Shown here: one piece after another, positions 56,928 to 64,000 of the stretch
How positions within the stretch are numbered: the stretch's first letter is position 1
Layout of the letters: each line of letters begins with the position of its first letter
Source: CAZUWH01 sp964624075
GTDB lineage: Bacteria; Pseudomonadota; Alphaproteobacteria; Rhodospirillales; Rhodospirillaceae
Assembly (NCBI GenBank): GCA_964624075.1
Contig: CAZUWH010000006.1
Location: 44,179-108,178, forward strand
Length of the DNA: 64,000 nucleotides
Reading direction: 5' to 3'
Translations under genes and position numbers: made by a program
Notes under the pieces: model-generated
Seen by the model: the letters and a program-made list of their open reading frames with translations, nothing else
Told to the model about the DNA's origin: nothing
The model's database searches: none

Positions 56928-57917
56928 ATGATCGTGATCACGGGCGGGGCCGGCTTCATCGGGTCCAATATGCTAGCCGCCCTGGAAGCGCGCGGGATCC
57001 ATGATCTCGTGGTCGTGGACCACCTGGGCTGTGGCGACAAATGGCGCAACATTGCCAGGCGGGCGCTAGCTGATGTGATCGTTCCGGAGCAGCTTTTCGC
57101 CTTCCTGGATGCCAACCGAAGCAGGGTCTGGATGGTGATTCATATGGGGGCCGTCTCTTCCACCACCGAAACCGATGCTGACAGGATCCTGGCCAATAAC
57201 TTCCGCCTGTCACTACTTTTGTGGGGATGGTGCACCCGCAATAGGGTGCGCCTGATCTATGCCTCTTCCGCAGCGACCTATGGCAACGGGTCGGCTGGTT
57301 TCAAGGATGATTTCGGCAGCGCCCAGGCCTTGGCCAGACTGCGCCCTCTCAATGCCTATGGCTGGAGCAAGCATCTGTTCGACCGCTGGGTGCGGCGTCA
57401 CCTCGCCGAAGGCCGGACCGGGCCGCTGCAATGGGTGGGCCTCAAGTTCTTCAACGTTTATGGTCCGAATGAATATCACAAGGGCGCGCAGGCGAGCGTG
57501 GTTGCGCAGATCTTTCCGGCCATCGCGATGGGAGAGCCGTGCCGGCTGTTCCGTTCGCACCATCCGGACTATCCAGACGGCGGCCAGAAGCGGGATTTCG
57601 TCTTTGTCGATGATTGCACCGACATCATGCTGTGGCTGATCGACCGTCCCCATGTCAACGGCCTGTTCAACGTCGGCACCGGCCAGGCCCGTACTTTCCT
57701 GGACCTGGCGCTGGCCGTCTACCGGGCCGTGGAGCGGCCCCCCCACATCCAGTTCATCGACACGCCCCTGTTGATTCGCGATAAATACCAGTATTTCACC
57801 CAGGCCGACATGCGCCGCTTGCGAGCGGCAGGCTATGACAAACCGTTCACGGTACTTGAGGAAGGTGTCGCCCGTTATGTCACGGGCTACCTGGCAGCCG
57901 GCGACCATTATCGTTGA
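56928..57917 (+). CDS. hldD: ADP-L-glycero-D-manno-heptose 6-epimerase
   Basis: 329 residues from the ATG preceded by AGGAACGC; an in-frame ATG at 56859 lies upstream. Extended short-chain dehydrogenase with the nucleotide motif GGAGFIG (6-12), HMGAVSSTTETD, and the catalytic Y144/K148 in LNAYGWSKHLFD. The NVYGPNEYHKG segment is specific to HldD. It makes the heptose donor for the LPS inner core. No other heptose genes are next to it. Confidence 0.95.
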   Translation: MIVITGGAGFIGSNMLAALEARGIHDLVVVDHLGCGDKWRNIARRALADVIVPEQLFAFLDANRSRVWMVIHMGAVSSTTETDADRILANNFRLSLLLWGWCTRNRVRLIYASSAATYGNGSAGFKDDFGSAQALARLRPLNAYGWSKHLFDRWVRRHLAEGRTGPLQWVGLKFFNVYGPNEYHKGAQASVVAQIFPAIAMGEPCRLFRSHHPDYPDGGQKRDFVFVDDCTDIMLWLIDRPHVNGLFNVGTGQARTFLDLALAVYRAVERPPHIQFIDTPLLIRDKYQYFTQADMRRLRAAGYDKPFTVLEEGVARYVTGYLAAGDHYR

Positions 57918-57933
57918 GGGTACCGCTTCCGTT

Positions 57934-58039
57934 CTCCCCCGATCCAAGGGGATAGGGTTCATCCCATGGAAGAGTGGAGCCTGTCAGTCCTTTTTGCTCA
58001 GGCGCAGTGTTGCCAGGGCCGCAAGGGGGGGGGGGGGGG
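57934..58039. repeat. Repeat remnant and 15-base G run downstream of hldD
   Basis: CTCCCCCGATCCAAGGGGAT resembles a family A end; 15 G lie at 58025-58039, inside the C-terminal coding region of the convergent DUF177 gene. Confidence 0.45.
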
Positions 58040-58506
58040 CCGTCGTCCTGGGGCGGCTGATGAAATTCAGCGCCAGGTTTGCGCGGGAAGGGATCAAGAG
58101 CCAAAGCCAGATGTTCCGCGACTGCCTCGCCCACATCGATGATGCCCTCAACGAGGGGATCGGGAGGGCCCTCCGCCTCAATGAGGACCTCGACCTGCCT
58201 GTGTTTATCCGCCAGGGATGACCCATACGTCAGGACGAACGTATCCTCTATGGTGACGGGAATATCTTCGAGGGTAATGACACATGTCTGTACGACATTG
58301 GCCTGGAAACGGCCCTCTACTAGTACGAGTATATTGGTCAGCTGTCGCAATTTCACTTCTGCCTGCAATCGTTCCACGGCGACCATGCCGAAACGGCGTG
58401 CTAGAGCCGCCCGCTCATTCGGACCGGCAGTGATTGTCCGCATCGTCCAGCCGGCGTGCAGGCTTTCCACTGTCACCGGACGGGAGAATTCCGGCCTGTC
58501 GCTCAT
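57984..58506 (-). CDS. YceD/DUF177 family protein, C-terminus altered by a homopolymer
   Basis: About 165 residues from the ATG giving MSDRPEFSRPVTVESL. It has the DUF177 pattern: TCVITLEDIPVTIEDTFVL, then acidic IDVGEAVAEHLALALDPFPR. On the coding strand a run of 15 C follows FHQPPQDDG. As written the frame continues in a non-native tail to 57880; with 14 or 17 C it would end in LAALATLRLSKKD at 57984, the expected family ending. DUF177 proteins act in 23S rRNA metabolism. It starts 10 bases after the cbp3 stop. Confidence 0.75.
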
Positions 58507-58516
58507 GTCGTGCCTG

Positions 58517-59080
58517 TTACGCATGGCTGTCTGGGATGGCCTCCGGCGGCGGACCAAACAACACCCGTCCTGCCAGCAGTTCGGTGAAGGATTGCATGGC
58601 CAGTGCGACAACCGCCGCCCGGACATAAGTTGCCAGGATGTCCAGGCTCCCTTCCTGGGTGGGGGGGGTCCCGCGATAAACGTTCCGCTCTAGAGCCGCC
58701 TGCAAAAGCCGGCCCTCCGTGGCCTGCACGGCCGCGTCGTAAGCCGCCGCGCGCCCGTAAAACGCCTGGGCCATTACCTTGACCTTACGTCCAACCTGCA
58801 AGTCAGATACACCCATTTCGCGTAGGCTACGGTCCATATCTTCTAACATGACATCGAACAATGCCTGAGCCAAGGCAGCGGTGGTATCTGGTTCCGTGCC
58901 CAGGCGATGCAGCAGAAGAAAGGCGTGCAACACGACCATATCGAACCGACCATCGACTGTATCGGCAACGCCCAGTCTGGTATAAAACACAGGATGACGG
59001 GCCTGGGCCACCGCCAGGCTATACAAAACCTCTGCCGCTTCGTCCCATTGTGAACGGCAAAAAAGGGTACGGAAAATCAT
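58517..59080 (-). CDS. Ubiquinol-cytochrome c chaperone (Cbp3/UQCC1 family)
   Basis: 187 residues, alpha-helical. Motifs include YSLAVAQARHPVFYTRLGV, DTVDGRFDMVVLHAFLLLHR and LFDVMLEDMDRSLREMGVSD followed by VGRKVKVMAQAFYGR, all typical of the bacterial Cbp3 family. The family assists assembly of the cytochrome bc1 complex, so the organism probably retains respiration. In alphaproteobacteria it usually sits next to DUF177 and divergent from bamE, as here. Confidence 0.9.
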   Translation of the reverse strand: MIFRTLFCRSQWDEAAEVLYSLAVAQARHPVFYTRLGVADTVDGRFDMVVLHAFLLLHRLGTEPDTTAALAQALFDVMLEDMDRSLREMGVSDLQVGRKVKVMAQAFYGRAAAYDAAVQATEGRLLQAALERNVYRGTPPTQEGSLDILATYVRAAVVALAMQSFTELLAGRVLFGPPPEAIPDSHA

Positions 59081-59215
59081 GTCTCACTCTATCCTCCTCG
59101 GTTCACTACGCGTCAACCTCTTCGTACTTTTCCCGCCGAACCGTCGGGCAGAGGTCTATCGCCGTCGTCAATGGTCTTCGCGCCCCCGAGGTTTGCACGC
59201 GATGGTCCTGGAAAC

Positions 59216-59226
59216 GGGGGGGGGGG
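59216..59226. promoter_or_regulatory. 11-base G tract upstream of bamE
   Basis: Eleven G, about 50 bases before the bamE ATG, in the divergent region between cbp3 and bamE. Length changes here would alter promoter spacing; it could also be an assembly error. Confidence 0.3.
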
Positions 59227-59274
59227 ACAGGATGTCTCATACACAGGGTCCGTAATTGATCGCAAGGAATTCTC

Positions 59275-59760
59275 ATGACGACACCTGGAAAGTATGCGTT
59301 TTCTTCTTTCCTGGCCGTGTGGCTGATCGCGACAGGTGGTCTGGTCGCATTGATACCAGGCTGTACGCCAGCGGTTGAGAACAGGGGCTATCTTCCTGCA
59401 ACCGAAGCGCTGGCTCAGATTCAGCCAGGGATGCAGACCAGAGAGGGTGTCCTAGCTGTTCTGGGCACACCTTCATCGCTTGCAGCATTCGGGAAAGACA
59501 TGTGGTATTATATATCGTCAAGAGAACAGAACTTTGCCTTCTATCGCCCGGAGGAGCTGGAGCGCAAGGTTATCGCCGTGCTTTTTGACGATGCGGGTAT
59601 CGTCAAGGACGTCAAGGTCTATGGTCTGGAAGATGGTCAATCCCTCATGCCGGTAACCCGGGTGACACCTACGGCAGGGAGCGAAATGTCCTTGTTACAA
59701 CAATTGATTGGCAATATCGGTCGGTTCCACGAACAAAGAAATCGGGGTGGAACGGAATAG
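59275..59760 (+). CDS. bamE: Outer membrane assembly lipoprotein BamE
   Basis: 161 residues. Signal peptide with a lipobox ending in IPGC (C30). The SmpA/OmlA domain contains ALAQIQPGMQTREGVLAVLG, GTPSSLAAFGKDMWYYIS and VIAVLFDDAGIVKDVKVYGL. BamE stabilises BamA-BamD. The C-terminal tail is longer than in E. coli, as usual in alphaproteobacteria. A terminator hairpin follows about 75 bases downstream. Confidence 0.93.
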   Translation: MTTPGKYAFSSFLAVWLIATGGLVALIPGCTPAVENRGYLPATEALAQIQPGMQTREGVLAVLGTPSSLAAFGKDMWYYISSREQNFAFYRPEELERKVIAVLFDDAGIVKDVKVYGLEDGQSLMPVTRVTPTAGSEMSLLQQLIGNIGRFHEQRNRGGTE

Positions 59761-59835
59761 GGGTAGGAGCTGTTCAGACCATCCTAATCTGGGCAGGAAG
59801 GGTGAACAGACCGATGTGCAGAACGGTGTATGCCC

Positions 59836-59855
59836 CTCTTACGGGTAAGAGTTTT
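59836..59855 (+). terminator. Intrinsic terminator after bamE
   Basis: CTCTTA-CGGG-TAAGAG stem with tetraloop followed by TTTT. Confidence 0.55.
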
Positions 59856-60047
59856 GTGTTGTGCCATTGGTCACACGAACAGGTCCCTTGACACGAAAGA
59901 CCATGGCAAGGGAAATTTCTATGCTTTGGTGATCCTCCCTCATGAGGAGGATCGGGAAGGCTATTGGGGTTTACATAGGTTTTTGGCCCTGCTACTGTTG
60001 TGTCCGTCCGCTGTAGACCGGGGGGAGGAAGGAAGGGTGATAAAGGG

Positions 60048-60980
60048 ATGAAGATCCTGACCTGCAATTCCAACCGCCCTCTGGCAGAATCGGTTGCCAG
60101 TTACCTCAATCTCGGCCTGACTAGAGCCAGCATCCGCCGTTTCTCCGACATGGAGGTTTTTGTCGAAATCCATGAAAACGTTCGCGGCGAAGACGCATTT
60201 GTCGTCCAGCCCACGTCCTATCCAGCCAATGACAACCTCATGGAGCTGTTGGTTACGCTCGATGCCCTGAGACGTGGTTCGGCACGACGTATAACGGCTG
60301 TCGTTCCTTATTTCGGCTATGCCCGCCAGGATCGCAAGACGGGTCCCCGCACGCCAATCTCGGCCAAGCTGGTCGCCAACCTGATTCATACCGCTGGTGC
60401 CAGCCGGGTGCTGACCCTGGATCTGCACTCGGGGCAAATCCAGGGATTCTTCGATATCCCACTTGACAACCTGTACGCAGCCCCGGTGTTCACCAAGGAC
60501 ATCAAGACCTGTTTCAACGGAGAGGATATCATGGTGGTCTCGCCTGATGTCGGGGGTGTGGTGCGGGCCCGCGCCGTTGCCAAGCGTCTGGATGCCGATT
60601 TGGCCATCATCGACAAGCGACGGAAACGGGCCGGCGTGTCCGAGGTGGTGAACATCATCGGTGATGTAAGGAGCCGTCGCTGCATCATGGTCGATGACAT
60701 CGTTGATTCGGCTGGAACCTTGTGCAATGCCGCGATAGCGCTGCGCGACGCCGGAGCGGCCGCCGTGCATGGCTATGTCACGCATGGTGTCCTGTCCGGT
60801 GGCGCCGTGGAGCGAGTGATCGCCTCGCCTCTCGAATCGCTTGTCATCACCGACAGCATCCGGGCCACCGAGGCCGTGCGCATGGCACACAACATCCGCC
60901 AGCTTTCCATTGCCCCACTGATGGCTGAGTCGATCCTGCGAATCAGTGAGGAACGATCAGTCTCGAGCCTGTTCAACTAG
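60048..60980 (+). CDS. prs: Ribose-phosphate pyrophosphokinase
   Basis: 310 residues from the ATG preceded by GGAAGG and AAAGGG; the frame extends upstream to 60000. Conserved RRFSDMEVFVEIHENVRGED, the PYFGYARQDRK flexible loop, VLTLDLHSGQIQGFF, and the PRPP-binding loop CIMVDDIVDSAGTL. It makes PRPP for nucleotide, histidine and tryptophan synthesis. A free-standing gene. Confidence 0.96.
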   Translation: MKILTCNSNRPLAESVASYLNLGLTRASIRRFSDMEVFVEIHENVRGEDAFVVQPTSYPANDNLMELLVTLDALRRGSARRITAVVPYFGYARQDRKTGPRTPISAKLVANLIHTAGASRVLTLDLHSGQIQGFFDIPLDNLYAAPVFTKDIKTCFNGEDIMVVSPDVGGVVRARAVAKRLDADLAIIDKRRKRAGVSEVVNIIGDVRSRRCIMVDDIVDSAGTLCNAAIALRDAGAAAVHGYVTHGVLSGGAVERVIASPLESLVITDSIRATEAVRMAHNIRQLSIAPLMAESILRISEERSVSSLFN

Positions 60981-61264
60981 AGAGGGATTAAGTCAAAGTC
61001 GATCGCTGCCTTTCAGAGCTCCGGCACGCTCAACTGCGGCTATGGGTGAGACTTATCTTCCCTCCGGTGTAACCTGAAATCATCCCAACTCCGGTTCAGG
61101 GGAATGGCTTCTACTCCTCTTTCCCCTGTGCCCCGGGGCCCTCAGGGCAAAGACTACAGGGAGAGCGCTGCGCTCCGATGCCGTTGAAAGGGGAGAGATG
61201 GCCCCTGGCTTTTACGGGTATGGCATCCCTGCGACGGCATTGAGGCAGGGCCTCCTTTATCCTT

Positions 61265-62557
61265 CTACAAATTCTCAATACGGATCAGACGCGGGGATTC
61301 GACCACGGTGTCAAGCTGCCCAATCCGTTGCAAGGCCTGCAACATGGCCTGTTCCTCGGTGTCATGCAGGGTCATCACTACCGGGACGATTTCGCCCGGA
61401 TTGCGACTCCGTTGCAGAACTGACTCCATCGACACCTGCTCATCACGCAAAGCCGCTGCCACATCGGCAAATACACCCGGCCTGTCCACTACCATCAGGC
61501 GGACATAGAAGGCCCCCCGGTGCTGCGACATGACCGTCGGCCGGGACCGGGCCAGGGTACTGGCCGGTACCCCGAAGGTAGGCACCGAACGATTGGCGGC
61601 AATGTCGATCAGATCGGCGACCACCGCCGATGCGGTCGGCTCGCCCCCGGCGCCACGTCCTTCATAGACCGAACGTCCCACACCATCCCCTTCTGCCACC
61701 ACGGCGTTGAACACGCCATCCACCGGGGCAATAGCCGCCGTGCGCGGCACCATGGCCGGGTGGACACGCTGTTCGACACCGTATTCGGTCCGCCGGGCAA
61801 TGCCCAGCAGCTTGATACGGTATCCCAGTTCGTTGGCATAGCTGATATCCACCGCCGAGATGTGACGAATCCCCTCGACATAGACCGACGCAACGTCAAC
61901 CTCCACGCCGAAGGCAAGACTGGTCAGCAGGGCTAGCTTGTGGGCAGTGTCAATGCCGTCGATGTCAAACGAGGGATCGGCTTCGGCATATCCCAGAGCC
62001 TGGGCCTCCCGGAGCACGTCGGCGAAATCGCGTCCAGTTTCACGCATGGTGGTAAGAATATAGTTGCAGGTCCCATTCAGAATGCCATGGATGCGGTCCA
62101 GACGGCTGGCGGCGAGCCCCTCCCGCAACGCCTTGATGATGGGGATGCCTCCGCCCACGGCTCCTTCGAGAGCCAAGGCGACGCCGGCGGCCTCGGCAGC
62201 GCGTGCCAGTGCCGTGCCATGATGGGCAAGCAGGGCCTTGTTGGCCGTGACCACGTGTCGGCGGCAGGCGATGGCCGTCTCGCACACAGCCCTGGCTGGA
62301 TCGCCTGCCCCCCCGATCAGTTCTACCACCACGTCGGCATCGGCTGCATGTGCCATGTGCACGGGATCGTCGTACCAGAGGATCCCGTCAAGCGGCACGC
62401 CCCGGTCACGACGCGGATCACGGGCGGAGACCGCTGTCACGATCAGGGGCCGGCCGCTGCGACGCGTAATCAGGTCGCGATTCGCTGCAATCAGTTTGAG
62501 CGTGGCGATTCCCACGGTGCCAAGGCCGGCCACGGCAATCTTCAGAGGCACCGTCAT
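61265..62557 (-). CDS. hom: Homoserine dehydrogenase
   Basis: 430 residues. N-terminal NAD(P) site IAVAGLGTVGIATLKLI, ALEGAVGGGIPIIKALREGL in the catalytic core with ILNGTCNYILTTM, and a C-terminal ACT domain (VRLMVVDRPGVFADVAAAL) for threonine feedback. It reduces aspartate semialdehyde to homoserine. Its ATG overlaps the end of the upstream aminotransferase gene by 4 bases, so the two are coupled. Confidence 0.96.
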   Translation of the reverse strand: MTVPLKIAVAGLGTVGIATLKLIAANRDLITRRSGRPLIVTAVSARDPRRDRGVPLDGILWYDDPVHMAHAADADVVVELIGGAGDPARAVCETAIACRRHVVTANKALLAHHGTALARAAEAAGVALALEGAVGGGIPIIKALREGLAASRLDRIHGILNGTCNYILTTMRETGRDFADVLREAQALGYAEADPSFDIDGIDTAHKLALLTSLAFGVEVDVASVYVEGIRHISAVDISYANELGYRIKLLGIARRTEYGVEQRVHPAMVPRTAAIAPVDGVFNAVVAEGDGVGRSVYEGRGAGGEPTASAVVADLIDIAANRSVPTFGVPASTLARSRPTVMSQHRGAFYVRLMVVDRPGVFADVAAALRDEQVSMESVLQRSRNPGEIVPVVMTLHDTEEQAMLQALQRIGQLDTVVESPRLIRIENL

Positions 62558-63795
62558 GATGCCACCCTGCGCGGCCAGGGCGTACTTCGTTCATCGGGAA
62601 GCGCCCCGCCGCTCCGGCCAGGCTCGGCAAGGAAGGCCTTGATGGAACGCAGAGCCTGACGGGTGCGGTGCTTGTTTTCAACCAGGGCAATGCGGACATG
62701 GCCATCGCCATGCTCGCCAAAACCGATCCCAGGTGCGACGGCCACCTTGGCCTCGCGCAGCAGAAGCTTTGCGAACCCCACCGATCCCAGATGCATGAAG
62801 GCCGGCGGAATTGGTGCCCACGCGAACATGGTGGCAGGCGGGCTCAGAACGTTCCAGCCAGCCTGGTGCAATCCCTCGATCAGCACGTCGCGTCGCTCGC
62901 GATAGGTGTGACGGATTTCCTCCACGCAGTTCTGGGATCCGTTCAGAGCTGCCGTTGCCGCGACCTGGATGGGGGTGAAAGCGCCGTAGTCCAGGTAGGA
63001 CTTGATCCGGGTTAGCGCCGCGATCAGTCGCCTGTTGCCGGCGGCAAAGCCGATCCGCCAGCCGGGCATGTTGTAGGTCTTGGACATCGAGGTGAATTCG
63101 ACGCAAATATCCCTGGCTCCCGGTACCTGCAACATGGAGGGCGGTGGGTTGCCGTCAAAATAAAGCTCGGCATAAGCGAGATCCGACAAAATCCAGATTT
63201 CATGCCGACGACAGAATGCCACCACCTCATGATAGAATTCAAGCGAAGCCATCAGGGCAGTTGGATTAGATGGATAATTGACGATCACCGCAAGCGGCTT
63301 GGGCACTGAATGGCGTACCGCCCGATCCAGGGCCTCTAGGAAGGAGTCGTCAGGTGCTGCCGGGATATGGCGCACCGCTCCGCCTGCGATGATGAATCCG
63401 AAAGCATGGATAGGATAGCTGGGATTGGGCACCAGCACCACGTCGCCTGGGCTGGTAATGGCCGAAGCTAGATTGGCAAGCCCCTCCTTCGATCCTAGAG
63501 TCGCCACCACTTCGGTTTCGGGATCGAGCTGAACGTTGAAACGACGATCGTAATAATTAGTGAGCGCCTTGCGCAGGCCGTGAATGCCGCGGGAGGCCGA
63601 GTAACGATGTGCCCGCGGGTCTGCGGCAACCTCGCACAGCTTCTCGACGATATGACGGGGGGTAGGCTGATCCGGATTGCCCATGCCGAAGTCGATGATA
63701 TCCTCTCCCGTAGCGCGGGCTTGGTCTTTCATCCGGTTGACTTCAGCAAAGACGTAAGGTGGCAACCGCCTGATACGGTGAAATTCCTGTTCCAT
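62554..63795 (-). CDS. alaC: AlaC/DapL-type class I aminotransferase
   Basis: 413 residues from the ATG giving MEQEFHRIRRLPPYVFAEVN; a TTG four codons upstream (63807) is an alternative. PLP lysine in SMSKTYNMPGWRIGF, substrate region IDFGMGNPDQPTP, and NYPSNPT in place of the usual NPPNPT. Closely related proteins are annotated as alanine, LL-diaminopimelate or aspartate-family aminotransferases. Coupling to hom fits amino-acid metabolism but does not settle the substrate. Confidence 0.88.
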   Translation of the reverse strand: MEQEFHRIRRLPPYVFAEVNRMKDQARATGEDIIDFGMGNPDQPTPRHIVEKLCEVAADPRAHRYSASRGIHGLRKALTNYYDRRFNVQLDPETEVVATLGSKEGLANLASAITSPGDVVLVPNPSYPIHAFGFIIAGGAVRHIPAAPDDSFLEALDRAVRHSVPKPLAVIVNYPSNPTALMASLEFYHEVVAFCRRHEIWILSDLAYAELYFDGNPPPSMLQVPGARDICVEFTSMSKTYNMPGWRIGFAAGNRRLIAALTRIKSYLDYGAFTPIQVAATAALNGSQNCVEEIRHTYRERRDVLIEGLHQAGWNVLSPPATMFAWAPIPPAFMHLGSVGFAKLLLREAKVAVAPGIGFGEHGDGHVRIALVENKHRTRQALRSIKAFLAEPGRSGGALPDERSTPWPRRVAS

Positions 63796-63945
63796 GGCTT
63801 GGTCCAAATCTTGACATACTGACGCCAGCCCACGGCTGCAACGAACAGAACTCTATATTACGTCAGAACCGCGCCAAGGTCTATATCCCGCCATATCAAG
63901 CCGGCAATTCTCAGTATGGAATCCATTCCAATTCGCATTAACAGA

Positions 63946-64000
63946 CTCCCCCTTGGATCGGGGGAGGTGGTCTACCCTCCAGAGGGAGGGGGGTCCGTCT
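63946..64000. repeat. Dispersed element, family A copy, cut by the window end
   Basis: CTCCCCCTTGGATCGGGGGAGG then CCCTCCAGAGGGAGGGGGG: two adjacent short palindromes of the family A type, upstream of the aminotransferase gene. Confidence 0.5.

Noticed and set aside
61115..61205. Possible inverted-repeat element between prs and hom
   Set aside because: CTCTTTCCCC and GGGGAGAG ends are only weakly complementary and no second copy was seen.
61940..62659. 239-codon plus-strand frame opposite hom
   Set aside because: Antisense shadow; hom and the aminotransferase fully explain the region.

Overview
The window comes from an alphaproteobacterium, most likely of the order Rhodospirillales. The evidence is gene content and family type: a dxr-rseP-bamA-skp-lpxD-fabZ-lpxA-lpxI run, dnaA-dnaN-recF, a Cbp3-type ubiquinol-cytochrome c chaperone next to a YceD/DUF177 gene, ChvG/ChvI-like two-component remnants, a DUF1640 coiled-coil gene and an alphaproteobacterial-type SerC. 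The species was not identified.

Layout. 1-8 kb: isoprenoid, outer-membrane biogenesis and lipid A operon on the plus strand. 8-12 kb: a conserved hypothetical gene, lpxB on the opposite strand, a wrecked GGDEF sensor gene and a tRNA-Glu. 12-16 kb: a small membrane protein, ubiD and a broken beta-barrel gene. 16.6-22.2 kb: rpsT, then dnaA-dnaN-recF. 22.2-25.8 kb: a degenerate zone with remnants of a DUF1640 gene, fliI and cysC, dispersed repeats, a 10-base assembly gap and a short GC-rich block that looks foreign. 25.8-28.1 kb: surA-pdxA. 28.3-34.2 kb: a shattered AsmA-like gene and a decayed STAS / anti-sigma kinase / REC-PP2C partner-switching module. 34.6-36.9 kb: phosphonopyruvate decarboxylase plus 2-aminoethylphosphonate aminotransferase. 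37.2-47.6 kb: methylmalonyl-CoA mutase (two subunits plus MeaB chaperone), divergent from a biotin- and sodium-dependent methylmalonyl-CoA decarboxylase. 48-50.8 kb: serC-serA. 50.8-55.7 kb: remnants of chvI, chvG and a large autotransporter. 56.9-64 kb: hldD, DUF177, cbp3, bamE, prs, hom and an AlaC-type aminotransferase.

How the genes work together. Mutase plus decarboxylase would convert succinyl-CoA to propionyl-CoA (with an epimerase encoded elsewhere) and conserve energy as a sodium gradient. The Ppd/PhnW pair would make 2-aminoethylphosphonate, but no PEP mutase is visible here. The Lpx, Bam, Skp, SurA and HldD genes maintain a full LPS-bearing outer membrane.

The most striking feature is the contrast between intact housekeeping genes and about ten badly decayed accessory genes (motility, c-di-GMP, two-component and partner-switch signalling, sulfate activation, surface proteins), embedded among several families of small inverted-repeat elements. 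This looks like ongoing genome reduction after a change of niche. Because the core genes have no frameshifts, sequencing error alone does not explain the decay. Long G/C homopolymers (9 to 23 bases) and the N gap show that parts of the repeats are also poorly assembled.
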